DNA of 64,000 nucleotides, from the NCBI RefSeq assembly GCF_027359395.1, contig NZ_CP114778.1, positions 930,001 to 994,000 of the forward strand, written 5' to 3'. Under the pieces are notes generated by a model. It was not told the origin of the DNA and made no database searches. It was given only the letters and a program-made list of their open reading frames with translations. This document shows, piece by piece, positions 48,672 through 59,134 of the stretch. The first letter of the stretch is position 1, and each line of letters begins with the position of its first letter. Position numbers and translations under genes: made by a program. This stretch comes from Prochlorococcus marinus str. MIT 1013 (GTDB taxonomy: Bacteria > Cyanobacteriota > Cyanobacteriia > PCC-6307 > Cyanobiaceae).

Positions 48672-49976
48672 ATGACAAAGAAACAAAAGGCTGAAGAATT
48701 AAAAAAGATATTAATAGTGGGAAGTGGAGGCAGAGAAAACTCCATTGCTTGGGCTCTATCAAAAAATCAATATATTGAACAAATATATGTTTCTCCTGGC
48801 AATGGTGGGACCGCCAACTTTGAAAAATGTATTTGCCTAAAACCTAAATCTGAAGATAAAAAAACAATTATTAGTGAGTGTCAAAGACTTGAAATTGATT
48901 TAGTCATCATTGGACCTGAAGTCCCCTTGGCTGAGGGTTGGGCAAATAAAATGCGTGAAGCAGGTTTAACAGTTTTTGGTCCAGGCAAAGATGGTGCTCA
49001 ATTAGAGGCAAGTAAAGAATGGTCTAAAGCTCTGATGATAGAGAACAATATCCCTACAGCCAAGTACTGGTGTGCAGAATCTAAAGAAGAAGCACTAGAA
49101 ATTCTTAGAAGATTTAACCAACCTCTTGTTGTCAAAGCAGATGGTCTTGCTGCAGGCAAAGGTGTCACTGTTTGTGAAACCATTGAGGAATCTAAGGAAG
49201 CAATTAAAGACATATTTTCTGGAAAGTTTGGCCCTGCAGGAAATAAAGTTATTCTCGAAGAAAAAATTGAAGGGCCAGAAGTTTCTATTTTTGCCCTTTG
49301 TGATGGAGAAAAATTAATTGTTCTTCCTCCAGCCCAGGATCATAAAAGATTATTGGATGGAGATAATGGTCCAAATACTGGCGGAATGGGAGCTTATGCA
49401 CCAGCGCTTTTAATTAATGAACAAGATCTTAAAGACTTAACGGAGCTGATTCTTATCCCAACTTTAAAAGGTTTGAAAAAAAAGAATATAAAATACATAG
49501 GCGTCATTTATGCCGGCTTAATGCTCACACCCTCTGGACCAAAAGTTATTGAATTTAATTGCCGCTTTGGCGATCCAGAATGTCAAGCTTTAATGCCCTT
49601 AATGGGAGAGGAATTTGCTTCTGTCCTTTTTGCTTGCGCTCGAGGAGAGATTGAAAATGCCCCAAAACTTACATTTAACCCTGAATGCAGTGCTTGTATA
49701 GTTGCAGCCTCTAAGGGATACCCTGAAAGCCCACAAAAAGGTGACAAGATTGATATTGATGTTGAATCAAATTCTTCACTCCAAGTTTTTCACGCTGGTA
49801 CCACAATCGACAAATTTGACAATATAATTGCTTCAGGTGGAAGAGTTCTCTCAATAGTCGCTCAAGGAGAAAGCTTCGACAAAGCCTTCGATTTAGCCTA
49901 CTCTACTTTAAAAGGAATTAGCTTTGATGGTATGCATTATCGAAAAGATATAGGTTATCAAGTTAGAAATATTTAA
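48672..49976 (+). CDS. purD: Phosphoribosylamine--glycine ligase
   Basis: Second step of purine synthesis, an ATP-grasp enzyme. LIVGSGGRENSIAWAL at the N-terminus, VVKADGLAAGKGV, GPEVSIFALCDG and EFNCRFGDPECQALMPLM are the family signatures. Length 434. It is followed 15 bases later by nblS. Confidence 0.96.
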   Translation: MTKKQKAEELKKILIVGSGGRENSIAWALSKNQYIEQIYVSPGNGGTANFEKCICLKPKSEDKKTIISECQRLEIDLVIIGPEVPLAEGWANKMREAGLTVFGPGKDGAQLEASKEWSKALMIENNIPTAKYWCAESKEEALEILRRFNQPLVVKADGLAAGKGVTVCETIEESKEAIKDIFSGKFGPAGNKVILEEKIEGPEVSIFALCDGEKLIVLPPAQDHKRLLDGDNGPNTGGMGAYAPALLINEQDLKDLTELILIPTLKGLKKKNIKYIGVIYAGLMLTPSGPKVIEFNCRFGDPECQALMPLMGEEFASVLFACARGEIENAPKLTFNPECSACIVAASKGYPESPQKGDKIDIDVESNSSLQVFHAGTTIDKFDNIIASGGRVLSIVAQGESFDKAFDLAYSTLKGISFDGMHYRKDIGYQVRNI

Positions 49977-49991
49977 TCTAATTAATCTTTA

Positions 49992-52061
49992 ATGAATAAT
50001 TCAAATTTAAATAAAAATAATAATTTTTCAGCATATAAAGATGATCTCTTAAAAGATGATTTAAGTATTTTAGAAAGAATAAATTTATGGTGGTCAAGAT
50101 TTAACTTAAGGTCAAAATTACTAGCATTTGGAACACTAGTAGTAAGTTTTATAATGACACTCATAACATTTTTTGCCTTAAGTAGCATACAAAAAGATGC
50201 TGGTATGAACGATACAAGATATGCAAGAGATTTAGGATTATTATTATCAGGAAATGTTACGGAATTAGTAGCGAAGAATCAAAGCAGAGAACTTTTTAAC
50301 GTAGCAGAGAAGTTTTGGCGCTCAAGCAGAAACTTAAGGTACATTTTCTTTACTGACCCAGATGGCTTTGTAAAACTGGGTATTCCAGTAAGTGCAACAA
50401 CTAAAGAATCTGATGTTGAAGGTGCTTTACAACTAACTAGAAAACTTCAACTACCAAGTGAATTAAAAAAACAACCTCAATTCCCATTAGTTAGGCAACA
50501 TTCAACTCCACAAGGCCAGGTAACTGATGTTTTTGTTCCCATGCTTTGGAAGGGTGAGTATCTAGGCACCTTAGCTCTGGGAGTAACACCAAATAAAAAA
50601 GCTCTTGCTACAGCAGCATTAACTAGAGAAATTACTGTTGCAGTATTTATTTCTATTTGGGTTTTAGTAATAATAGGTGCAGTATTTAATGCTCTAACAA
50701 TCACTCGTCCAATTAGAGAGTTAGTCATTGGAGTCAGAGAGATTGCAAAAGGTAATTTCAAATCAAGAGTAGATCTCCCCATGAGTGGAGAACTTGGAGA
50801 ACTGTTAACTGGATTTAATGCAATGGCATCCAGACTAGAAGACTATGACGCTGCAAATATCGAAGAATTAAAAGCCGCCCAAGTCAAGCAGCAATCTTTA
50901 ATAGCCACCATGGCAGATGGAGCGCTTCTTCTTGATGAGCAAGGAAATATTGTTTTAGTCAATCCAACTGCAAGGAGACTCTTTCGCTGGGAAGGAAGAA
51001 ATCTTGAAGGTCAAAAATTATTGAATCAACTTCCTGATTCTCTTGTAAAAGAACTTGAAACACCAATAACCTCCTTATTAAACAATTTCGGAGACAGCGA
51101 TGATTTGCGTTGCAATCTTGAAGAGCCACCAAGAACACTTCGTATAGTTTTAAAGTCGGTCAGAGACACAACAGGAGAGAATATCAAGGGTATTGCTGTT
51201 ACAGTTCAAGATCTCACTAGGGAAGTTCAATTAAACGCAGCACAAAAAAGATTCATCAGTAATGTTTCTCACGAATTGAGAACGCCATTATTTAATATCA
51301 AAAGTTATGTTGAGACTCTTTATGATTTAGGAGAACAACTTACAAAAGATGAACAAAAAGAATTTCTGGGTGTTGCAAACTCAGAGACAGATAGGCTTAC
51401 TTGCTTGGTTAACGATGTTCTTGACTTGTCCAAGTTGGAATCTGGAAGAACGATTCAATTAGAAGCACTAAGTATAAAAGAAGCAATGGAACAAACCCTA
51501 AGGAACTATAAACTTAATGCTGAGGATAAAGAGGTAGAATTAATACTAAATGTTGAAAATAATTTAGCTTTTGTTTTAGGTAATTGGGATATGCTTCTAC
51601 AGGTTTTAGACAACCTGGTTGGTAATGCACTTAAATTTAGTCAAGAGGGAGGAACAATAAATTTAAAAGCCTATACATGGCCAGACATATGCGTTGCTTC
51701 TCCAGTTGATCTAGACAATAAAGCTCCACATTGTGAGATAGTATCTCCAATGCCAAAAATCAGAGTTGAGGTATCTGATACGGGATGTGGTATTTCTGAA
51801 ATTGATCAGCAAAGAATATTTGAACGTTTTTACAGAGTTGAAGATTCAGTTCATACGGAAGTAGGTACTGGACTAGGGCTTTCAATCGTTAAAGGGATAG
51901 TAGATAAACACGGAAGTGAGATAAGAATGGCTAGTGAGCCAGATACTGGAACGACTTTTTGGTTTGAACTTCCTCTTGAAGACTCTGACGCTGATCAGCT
52001 ATTGCTAAAATCTGAAAGAAAAAATTGGGAAATTGAAAATGATAAGTCTTTGATTAAATAA
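49992..52061 (+). CDS. nblS: NblS/DspA-type sensor histidine kinase
   Basis: Membrane histidine kinase that controls high-light, nutrient and phycobilisome or Hli genes in cyanobacteria (with RpaB). Two helices (about 41-64 and 215-238) flank an external sensor part; HAMP (about 240-290), PAS (about 305-400) and kinase domains follow. The phospho-accepting His427 lies in SNVSHELRTPL; N, G1 and G2 boxes are DNLVGNALKFS, VSDTGCGIS and GTGLGLSIV. Length 689. It faces kaiC with two bases between the stops. Confidence 0.95.
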   Translation: MNNSNLNKNNNFSAYKDDLLKDDLSILERINLWWSRFNLRSKLLAFGTLVVSFIMTLITFFALSSIQKDAGMNDTRYARDLGLLLSGNVTELVAKNQSRELFNVAEKFWRSSRNLRYIFFTDPDGFVKLGIPVSATTKESDVEGALQLTRKLQLPSELKKQPQFPLVRQHSTPQGQVTDVFVPMLWKGEYLGTLALGVTPNKKALATAALTREITVAVFISIWVLVIIGAVFNALTITRPIRELVIGVREIAKGNFKSRVDLPMSGELGELLTGFNAMASRLEDYDAANIEELKAAQVKQQSLIATMADGALLLDEQGNIVLVNPTARRLFRWEGRNLEGQKLLNQLPDSLVKELETPITSLLNNFGDSDDLRCNLEEPPRTLRIVLKSVRDTTGENIKGIAVTVQDLTREVQLNAAQKRFISNVSHELRTPLFNIKSYVETLYDLGEQLTKDEQKEFLGVANSETDRLTCLVNDVLDLSKLESGRTIQLEALSIKEAMEQTLRNYKLNAEDKEVELILNVENNLAFVLGNWDMLLQVLDNLVGNALKFSQEGGTINLKAYTWPDICVASPVDLDNKAPHCEIVSPMPKIRVEVSDTGCGISEIDQQRIFERFYRVEDSVHTEVGTGLGLSIVKGIVDKHGSEIRMASEPDTGTTFWFELPLEDSDADQLLLKSERKNWEIENDKSLIK

Positions 52062-52063
52062 AA

Positions 52064-53566
52064 TTACTCTTCATTTGGCTTAATGCTTTTAAAAACTCCG
52101 GGTACGTTCTCTTCAGGATTAATACGATGAGGGGCTCCGCTAAATATCTGTTCAAAGTTAGAGAATGAATCTTTAATTTCAGGTCCTTCATTAGTAATAA
52201 TGTATTCACGTATCCTTTTGTCATGCCAAGATCCGCGCATCTTAAAAACATTTATTGCTCTTGCCATTTCACCTCTTATTTCTACATATTGCAAAAGCAA
52301 AATAGTATCAGTTATCGTTGAGATATGGGAATCAGTGATTGAGTGGCTTCCCATGAATTCTTCTGCAGTATTAGTAAAGAATCCCGCTATTTCTTCTTGT
52401 TTTGCATAACCAGTTACTCCAATAACAAACTGTCTAAATGCATTCAGGCTTACACCTCTCGCCAATGCAGATAGAGAATCTATTGCCATTCTGGAAGGTT
52501 TATAATCGGTAATCTCTGATTTGATAATTTGCAGATGGTCTTCCAATCCAGTTGATTCTGGATAAGCACAAATAATCTTCAATAATCCATCAGCTTCCAT
52601 TTTTTCAAAATCAATCCCCCAGCTAGTTGCATTGCGAAGAAGTTGTGCTCTTGATTCTTCATATGCAAAAAGTATTGTTCTTTCTTTATTTTTGTAAGCA
52701 TCTTCAACAAACTTAGAAACTAGCATTGTCTTCCCAGTACCAGTTGCACCAGTTGCAAGAATAATTGAGTCTTGGAAATAACCTCCTCCACACATTTCAT
52801 CCAAATCGGGAACACCAGAACTTATGCGAATATTTGATGATCTTTGAGTCAACCTCATTGCGCCTAAAGGAAATGCAACTATTCCTTGAGGACCCATTGT
52901 AAAAGGGAACTCTCCCTTCATATGTGTAGTTCCTCTTAATTTCAAAATCTCTACAGTTCTTCTCCTCTTCTCTGCTTCTAAAACATTTCTCAAAATAACA
53001 ACGTTATCAGAAACGAATTCTTCAACTCCATATCTAGCAATTGGACCATATTCATCTATTCTTTCAGTGGTCATAACAGTAGTCACACCTATTTCCTTAA
53101 GTCTTGCTATTAGTCGAAAAATCTCTCTTCTAACAACATAAATAGCGTCATATTGTTGAAAAACTGCTGTCATTGAATCTATCGCTACTCTCTTAGCTTT
53201 GAACTTTCTAATTGCATAACTGATCCTTTCAATTAATCCTGACAAGTCAAAACTTCCAGCCACATCTTGTCCATCTGGATCTGGAGATGCATCTAAAATA
53301 AAAAGTTTATTTTGGTCAATTAATTCTTGTAAATCCCAACCAAAACTTGCAGCATTTCGAATGATATCCAAAGGAGATTCTTCAAAAGTCACAAAAATGC
53401 CAGGTTCATCAAAATTACATATTCCATGATGAAGATATTGCAGAGAAAAAACTGTTTTACCAGTACCTGAAGTTCCGCTAACTAGAGTGCTGCGCGCATT
53501 AGGTAACCCACCATGACAAATATCATCAAAGCCCTCAATTCCGGTGGGGAGTTTTTGAACATGCAT
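52064..53566 (-). CDS. kaiC: Circadian clock ATPase/kinase KaiC
   Basis: Core clock protein with two RecA-like domains in a hexamer. Walker A GTSGTGKT (31-38) is in CI and GATGTGKT in CII; catalytic Glu pairs occur in TFEESP and YEESRAQ. The Ser-Thr phosphorylation pair is in SITDSHISTITD (Ser416, Thr417, equivalent to S431/T432 of Synechococcus elongatus). Length 500. Without KaiA it may act in an hourglass-like timer, as proposed for Prochlorococcus. Confidence 0.97.
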   Translation of the reverse strand: MHVQKLPTGIEGFDDICHGGLPNARSTLVSGTSGTGKTVFSLQYLHHGICNFDEPGIFVTFEESPLDIIRNAASFGWDLQELIDQNKLFILDASPDPDGQDVAGSFDLSGLIERISYAIRKFKAKRVAIDSMTAVFQQYDAIYVVRREIFRLIARLKEIGVTTVMTTERIDEYGPIARYGVEEFVSDNVVILRNVLEAEKRRRTVEILKLRGTTHMKGEFPFTMGPQGIVAFPLGAMRLTQRSSNIRISSGVPDLDEMCGGGYFQDSIILATGATGTGKTMLVSKFVEDAYKNKERTILFAYEESRAQLLRNATSWGIDFEKMEADGLLKIICAYPESTGLEDHLQIIKSEITDYKPSRMAIDSLSALARGVSLNAFRQFVIGVTGYAKQEEIAGFFTNTAEEFMGSHSITDSHISTITDTILLLQYVEIRGEMARAINVFKMRGSWHDKRIREYIITNEGPEIKDSFSNFEQIFSGAPHRINPEENVPGVFKSIKPNEE

Positions 53567-53681
53567 ATTTAGTCGATGTTTTATTGAAAAACGCTGAAAG
53601 CTGTTATGTACAAAAGATAATAAACAAACACTGAGATTTGCTTAGTTATCGGTTGGTCTTAAGAATTCATTTACTTCTTGT

Positions 53682-54017
53682 TTAAATACTCGATTGTTTA
53701 TCTGAAGAGTAAAACATTTCTTGGTCTGTTAGCTCATCATACAAAAGGTCCAATCCAATTAGCACCTTTTCTCTATCTGATAGGTCACCAATTATTCTTC
53801 GGACAGGTGGAGGTAAAATTTTAGCTAAAGTTGGCGTAGCAAGTATTTTATCTTCTTCAGCTAATTGAGGGCTTTTTAAAACATCAATAACTTTAAGAGC
53901 ATAGACACCTTTGAATTCACTTTCTAAGATTTCCCTCAAAGTATTTAAAGCCCTCATTGAGTTGGGTGTATTCCCAGCCACATAAAGCTTGAGAATATAT
54001 GTCTTACTTGCCTTCAT
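53682..54017 (-). CDS. kaiB: Circadian clock protein KaiB
   Basis: Fold-switching thioredoxin-like partner that binds the KaiC CI ring. ATG 54017 has AGAGG six bases upstream and begins [20 protein letters not shown], as in relatives, giving 111 residues; an upstream ATG at 54047 is less likely. The motif [20 protein letters not shown] is the conserved fold-switch half. The gene upstream is divergent rplU, so kaiA is absent at its usual site. Confidence 0.96.
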   Translation of the reverse strand: MKASKTYILKLYVAGNTPNSMRALNTLREILESEFKGVYALKVIDVLKSPQLAEEDKILATPTLAKILPPPVRRIIGDLSDREKVLIGLDLLYDELTDQEMFYSSDKQSSI

Positions 54018-54189
54018 TTTTAAACCTCTTAAAAATCCAGAGAACATTTGCCCTTCTTAGATCTTGACTAAGTAACCAACAAAAAGCCAGAATGTTAGTT
54101 TGTTTTTCGATTACGATTAGGGCTTAATCGATTTAAAGAAAGGAATCTCTTTTTATTTTAATTCGAGCCTTAACGTGTCACCAATAATC

Positions 54190-54615
54190 ATGGCTGATAA
54201 AAAATCATCTTCCAAAAAGGAACCTTCACAGGATAAAACTTACGCAATAGTCGAAGCCTCTGGAAAACAATTTTGGCTTCAACCAAACCGTTATTACGAT
54301 TTAGACAGATGCCATGCAGAAGTTAATGATATTTTAACTATTGAAAAGGTTCTTCTTCTTAACGATGGTAAAGATTTAAAGATTGGCAAACCTTATATAA
54401 AAGATGCGAAAGTAGAAATTAAAGTCCTTGAGCATAGAAGAGGGCCAAAAATAATTGTATATAAAATGAGACCAAAGAAAAAAACAAGGAGAAAAAATGG
54501 ACATCGTCAAGAACTAACAAGAGTTTTAGTTCAATCAATTTCAGTAGGATCAAAAACTAAAAAAGCAAAAGAGACAAAAGATGCCAAAAACAGTGCTAGT
54601 AAAGTAGAATCTTAA
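54190..54615 (+). CDS. rplU: 50S ribosomal protein L21
   Basis: Ribosomal large-subunit protein. Core motif YAIVEASGKQFWLQPNRYYD and the RPKKKTRRKNGHRQ basic loop that contacts 23S rRNA. ATG 54190 is preferred to GTG 54175 because it gives the usual MADK start. Extensions at both ends are Lys/Ser-rich. Length is 141. It is cotranscribed with rpmA. Confidence 0.95.
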   Translation: MADKKSSSKKEPSQDKTYAIVEASGKQFWLQPNRYYDLDRCHAEVNDILTIEKVLLLNDGKDLKIGKPYIKDAKVEIKVLEHRRGPKIIVYKMRPKKKTRRKNGHRQELTRVLVQSISVGSKTKKAKETKDAKNSASKVES

Positions 54616-54642
54616 TAAATAAATTAAAAGATTACATAAATC

Positions 54643-54915
54643 ATGGCTCATAAGAAAGGTACCGGATCAACTAGAAATGGAAGAGACTCAAACTCCAAAA
54701 GGCTTGGTGTAAAAGCTTATGGTGGTGAGAAAGTTACAGCTGGATCTATTCTTATTCGCCAAAGAGGTACCTCTATCCTTCCAGGAATCAATGTAGGTAG
54801 GGGCAAAGACGATACTCTTTTCGCTCTAACTGATGGTTCAGTGCATTTTGAAAGTATTCGTAGAGGCCTAAGGAATAGAAAGAGAATTAATATCTCCACT
54901 GGGAAAGCAATCTAG
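54643..54915 (+). CDS. rpmA: 50S ribosomal protein L27
   Basis: Large-subunit protein with its N-terminus near the peptidyl-transferase centre. Begins [20 protein letters not shown] and contains [11 protein letters not shown]. Length is 90. Follows rplU by 27 bases, the standard pair; ends one base before the convergent methyltransferase stop. Confidence 0.97.
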   Translation: MAHKKGTGSTRNGRDSNSKRLGVKAYGGEKVTAGSILIRQRGTSILPGINVGRGKDDTLFALTDGSVHFESIRRGLRNRKRINISTGKAI

Positions 54916-54916
54916 T

Positions 54917-55663
54917 TTATTTATTTAATGGTTTATAAGCTCGAGTAGTAATTAAAAAAGGATGGAAAACCTCTAGGTAGTTTAATTGTAATGTAGAAAA
55001 GAAATTCTCAATCAGACTAGGGTCATCGAAATGGAAAGGATATTCTCCATTCTTTCCTTTGTAAAAATACCAATTCATTAAAGCTATTCCTTTAGGAGAA
55101 AGTTTTTCCAAAAATATTTTTAATTGTTTTGCTGGATTTGGAAGATGTTCAAGAACATCCAAGCAAACAAGAGAGTCAAAAATCACATCTGATGTGCTTT
55201 CTAAGTCTCTAAAAACTGAAATCTTATTTTCGATACCCAATTCCTTAGACCTATGTTCTACAAAACTTCGGTTTTGAGGATTGAGGTCCACAAACCAAAC
55301 ATGCTCAACATCTGGTAAAAACGCAGCGGCCAGAGCATGTGTACCAATTCCACCACCAAAATCTAAAACTTTTCCAGAAGCAAATTTTTGTTGTAGACGA
55401 AGCGTGTCAGCTATGTAATTAGAACTATTTAAATGCCAAGATGCTAGATCTATTAAATGAGCATCTCCAACTTTTTCTTCGTAAAAATCGCATGCATTGT
55501 CCTCAGTAAATGCACCTGGATGTAGAGCTGCCAATTCATCAACACCATTGAGTAACCTTTTATCTAATTGATCATTATTAATTTGAAGGAAATCAATAAG
55601 GTGTTTTCTTAAATTGAAGCCGTCTTTAATGAAGCGGGAAATACTTAGATCTGAATTGGTCAT
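54917..55663 (-). CDS. Class I SAM-dependent methyltransferase, unknown target
   Basis: Motif VLDFGGGIGTHALAAAFL (SAM-binding motif I) and VWFVDLNPQNRSFV (post I) identify a Rossmann methyltransferase; SLVCLDVLEHLPNP resembles small-molecule methyltransferases of the UbiE type. The substrate is not known. ATG 55663 is used; GTG 55684 would add seven residues. Length is 248. Confidence 0.82.
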   Translation of the reverse strand: MTNSDLSISRFIKDGFNLRKHLIDFLQINNDQLDKRLLNGVDELAALHPGAFTEDNACDFYEEKVGDAHLIDLASWHLNSSNYIADTLRLQQKFASGKVLDFGGGIGTHALAAAFLPDVEHVWFVDLNPQNRSFVEHRSKELGIENKISVFRDLESTSDVIFDSLVCLDVLEHLPNPAKQLKIFLEKLSPKGIALMNWYFYKGKNGEYPFHFDDPSLIENFFSTLQLNYLEVFHPFLITTRAYKPLNK

Positions 55664-55759
55664 ATTATTTGGCTCGCTGAACACACTGAGTTATAACTTT
55701 AAATGTTCAGGGTTACTTGAACAATATTTTCATGCAAGCCTCAACTTACTATATTAATT

Positions 55760-56701
55760 TTGGAAAAACCTTTTGGATTTGTTGTCATTGATAAGCCTGC
55801 TGGGCTTTCTTCTCATGATTGCGTGAATAGACTTAGAAAGGTATTTGGTATCAGAAAAGTTGGGCATAGTGGAACTTTAGACCCCTCAGTCACTGGTGTA
55901 CTTCCAATAGCGATAGGTGATGCAACAAGACTAATATCTTATTTACAGGGCTCTAAAGCTTATAAAGGAATAATTCAGTTAGGTGCAACTACAAACACCG
56001 ATGATTCGCAAGGAGAGATTATAGAATCAAGAATTTGGCCATTAATTAGCAAGAACAATTTAAATAATCTACTAGACAATTTTAGAGGTGAGATATTACA
56101 AAGACCACCTATATTTTCAAGTGTTCACCTTGAAGGAGAAAGAGCATATAAGAAAGCAAGAAGAGGAGAAAACTTTGATTTATCACATAAGAAAATTACA
56201 ATAAATAAATTAAATTTAATAAGCTGGGCTCAAAATAAAGGTGAGTTAGTAATTGAAGTTGATTGTTCAACAGGAACTTACATTAGATCTTTAGCTAGAG
56301 ATATAGGAGATAAAATTGGATGTGGTGCTTACTTAAAGAAATTACGACGTACAAAAGCTTATAATTTCAATGAAAATGATTCAGTATTACTTCCAGAAAA
56401 ATCAGAATTTCACCCTGAGCAAAGTAAGCCTAAAATTATGAATCCAAACAAATATTTTGAGCATCTTCCTTCTTTCCAATTACGTTCAAATGAAGAAATA
56501 ACAAGCTGGTGTTGTGGAAGGAAGATAAACTTTCAGAATGATATTGAACGCTTAAAGTTAGCGAATAAGAATGGGAGTGAAGATAGTATATATGATAATA
56601 AAGTATTAGTATTTAACTTAGATAAAAATATCGCAGGCATAGCAGATTTAGAAGAAGGTTTTACACTTAAACCCAAAGTTGTTTTCAATGCAATTGGATA
56701 G
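55760..56701 (+). CDS. truB: tRNA pseudouridine-55 synthase
   Basis: Makes pseudouridine 55 in the T-loop of tRNAs. The catalytic Asp is in HSGTLDPSVTGVLPIAIG (about residue 40), with IDKPAGLSSHD at the start and DCSTGTYIRSLARDIG in the core. The C-terminal part is AT-rich and variable. TTG 55760 gives 313 residues starting at the conserved PFGFVVIDKP. Confidence 0.95.
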   Translation: MEKPFGFVVIDKPAGLSSHDCVNRLRKVFGIRKVGHSGTLDPSVTGVLPIAIGDATRLISYLQGSKAYKGIIQLGATTNTDDSQGEIIESRIWPLISKNNLNNLLDNFRGEILQRPPIFSSVHLEGERAYKKARRGENFDLSHKKITINKLNLISWAQNKGELVIEVDCSTGTYIRSLARDIGDKIGCGAYLKKLRRTKAYNFNENDSVLLPEKSEFHPEQSKPKIMNPNKYFEHLPSFQLRSNEEITSWCCGRKINFQNDIERLKLANKNGSEDSIYDNKVLVFNLDKNIAGIADLEEGFTLKPKVVFNAIG

Positions 56702-56751
56702 AAATAATTATATATAAACCTTAAATTTTTTATAGCTACTTAACTATTATT

Positions 56752-58005
56752 TTAAAAAGTCTTTATTTGTACTCCAGTATAATAGTGTTTGAGGATCTTA
56801 TGAAAACTTGCTCCCCTCTCAGCCATAGCCCTAGCACCCCATTGACTCATTCCAACTCCATGTCCAGCGCCATAACCTTTCACTAATAAAAAATAATCTA
56901 TTGGAATTACTGGAAGAGGGTAAGGTGCAAAATCAGAATCTAATTTTTTATCTAAATTGAATTTATTTTTGCCATAAATATAATTAATTTTCATCATCTT
57001 ATCATCTTGGTTGATTTGATTAAATTTCAAATTTAAATCAAATTTATTACTTAGTAATTTTAATTTTTTTCTTAAAGTTCTACCAGAAATATTTTCATTC
57101 CCTTTGGGCCCGTAAAGTCTAACCTTTAAGACTCTATCAGTATTACTTTTTTTTATAATTTGAATACTATTTAGTCCGCCCAAACCGGAAAATATTTGAT
57201 CTAATTCTGAAGAACTAATTTCTTTTGTCCATCTATATTTTATACTATTTTGATCATAATCAACAACACTCCTTAGATAAGGTAATTGATACTTCCAGAC
57301 TTGACCACTATTCTCAGTTCTACCGCCAGAACTACTATGAAAAACTGCCTCTATAAGTTCATTTTTATAAAATAAAGCAAGTGAACTTGTACTTTTAACT
57401 GCTCTATTTATTTTTGCCGTTTCAGCTTCAAGTCCTAAATAAACTTGACTGGCTTGAGTTGAATGAATATCAAAAAATTGATTCTTACCTAAAAGTTTTA
57501 AAGCATAAGTCCTAGCTGCAATTGCTTGAGCTTGAAGTGCTGCAATTGGGAATTCTTTAGGCATTTCACTACCAACAACACTTTTTAAATATTTTTCTAA
57601 TTTTAAATAATTTATTATTTGCAACTTATTATCATTTAATGAAACTCTTAATTCTCCCGCATATCTTCTATTTTTATACCAAATACCACGCTCATGATTA
57701 TTTTTAATTATTAAATTAAAGTTCTTAGGTAATTCAAACCATGAATTCAGATTGTTATTTAGAGAATAGTTAGCACTACCATTACTGTAAATTATATTTA
57801 TAGATTTTATAGGTCTTTGTTTAGAAGAAATCCCTTTAACAAAAATAGATTTGGAGCCATCCGCTCTAAATCTCGCCTTGTTTTCTTGACCAATTAAGAC
57901 ACGTATTAATGGCTCTTTTGCACCAATTGCCTTTAATGGAGAGATGAAAAATATAGCGATAAAAACAATGGTCCATCTTGAATTACTTTTAAGTGATGTG
58001 CTCAC
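56752..58005 (-). CDS. SpoIID/LytB-domain protein
   Basis: A secreted protein with a signal peptide (about 1-29) and the SpoIID/LytB domain typified by YLKSVVGSEMPKEFPIAALQAQAIAARTYAL and the C-terminal GYGAGHGVGMSQWGARAMA. SpoIID is a glycan-strand lytic transglycosylase in spore formers; in cyanobacteria such proteins are envelope-associated with unproven activity. GTG start; length 417. Confidence 0.9.
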   Translation of the reverse strand: MSTSLKSNSRWTIVFIAIFFISPLKAIGAKEPLIRVLIGQENKARFRADGSKSIFVKGISSKQRPIKSINIIYSNGSANYSLNNNLNSWFELPKNFNLIIKNNHERGIWYKNRRYAGELRVSLNDNKLQIINYLKLEKYLKSVVGSEMPKEFPIAALQAQAIAARTYALKLLGKNQFFDIHSTQASQVYLGLEAETAKINRAVKSTSSLALFYKNELIEAVFHSSSGGRTENSGQVWKYQLPYLRSVVDYDQNSIKYRWTKEISSSELDQIFSGLGGLNSIQIIKKSNTDRVLKVRLYGPKGNENISGRTLRKKLKLLSNKFDLNLKFNQINQDDKMMKINYIYGKNKFNLDKKLDSDFAPYPLPVIPIDYFLLVKGYGAGHGVGMSQWGARAMAERGASFHKILKHYYTGVQIKTF

Positions 58006-58102
58006 AATAAAAATTGAATTTAGGTACTAATTCTGCCTATAAGAAGGTAGATCTACCAGTGGCCAAAGCTATGAATGGCACCATGTATTAAATGAGGAAA
58101 GC

Positions 58103-59059
58103 TTGCAAGTAACTTTTTTAGGAACAAGCTCAGGAGTTCCAACACTAACTAGAAACGTATCAGCGATGGTACTAAAGCCTCCACAAAGATCAGATTTGTG
58201 GTTGTTTGATTGTGGCGAAGGTACTCAACATCAGTTCATACGAAGCAATCTTAAGTTATCTCAAATAAAAAAAATATTCATAACTCATATGCATGGTGAT
58301 CATGTGTATGGCCTCCCAGGACTTCTAGCCAGTATTGGGTTGGCTGGAAGCAGCTCTGGCATTGAGCTTTATGGACCAGAACCTCTTAAAAATTTTATTG
58401 ATTCTTGCTTATTCAACAGTTCAAGTAGATTATCTTACTCTTTAAAATTCCATAAAGTCGAAAATTCTGCTATTCAAAAAGAAATTTTATTTGAAGATTC
58501 CGATTTAGAAGTAAAAGCTGCTCCACTCAAGCATCGAATCCCATCTTTTGCCTACAGAGTGGATCAGAAATCTAGACCTGGCCGATTCAACATAGACAAA
58601 GCAAAATCACAAAAGATACCTCCTGGCCCTGTATATGCTGCACTCCAAAGAGGAGAGGAAGTGCGCTTAGAAGATGGACGTACTTTTTCTGGGAAAGAAT
58701 TCTGCGGACCTTCTAGAACTGGCATTAGCTTGGTTTACTGCACAGATACTGTTTATACAGAATCCGCAATAGAAATTTCGAGAGAAGCCGATCTATTAAT
58801 TCATGAAGCTACATATGCTTATCAAGAAACCGAGATGGCTTATCAACGCGGTCATTCAACTGCCACCATGGCGGCACAAATTGCTGCAAAAGCGAACGTA
58901 AATCAATTAATTTTGACTCATTTGAGCCCGAGATATACCCCTGGGAATGAAACAAGTCCTAATGATTTGCTTAATGAAGCAAAAGCAATATTTCCAAATA
59001 CCCAGTTGGCGAAAGACTTTTTACAAATTGACCTAAAAAAACGCTGCAACAGTTCTTGA
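58103..59059 (+). CDS. rnz: Ribonuclease Z
   Basis: Zinc metallo-beta-lactamase-fold endonuclease that trims tRNA 3' ends; important where CCA is not encoded, as in the three tRNAs here. Motif [16 protein letters not shown] is the metal-binding box; [13 protein letters not shown] and [15 protein letters not shown] follow. TTG start gives 318 residues beginning at the conserved [12 protein letters not shown]. Confidence 0.95.
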   Translation: MQVTFLGTSSGVPTLTRNVSAMVLKPPQRSDLWLFDCGEGTQHQFIRSNLKLSQIKKIFITHMHGDHVYGLPGLLASIGLAGSSSGIELYGPEPLKNFIDSCLFNSSSRLSYSLKFHKVENSAIQKEILFEDSDLEVKAAPLKHRIPSFAYRVDQKSRPGRFNIDKAKSQKIPPGPVYAALQRGEEVRLEDGRTFSGKEFCGPSRTGISLVYCTDTVYTESAIEISREADLLIHEATYAYQETEMAYQRGHSTATMAAQIAAKANVNQLILTHLSPRYTPGNETSPNDLLNEAKAIFPNTQLAKDFLQIDLKKRCNSS

Positions 59060-59134
59060 TCCCTTTGCCTATGAAATGCCACTACATGAAACAATGGTCG
59101 GGTTTGGTGCTTCCGTCAATCGCTGGCGTTATTA

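Noticed and set aside
54018-54189. Possible kaiA remnant between kaiB and rplU
   Set aside because: Only short AT-rich sequence; no frame or KaiA motif found.
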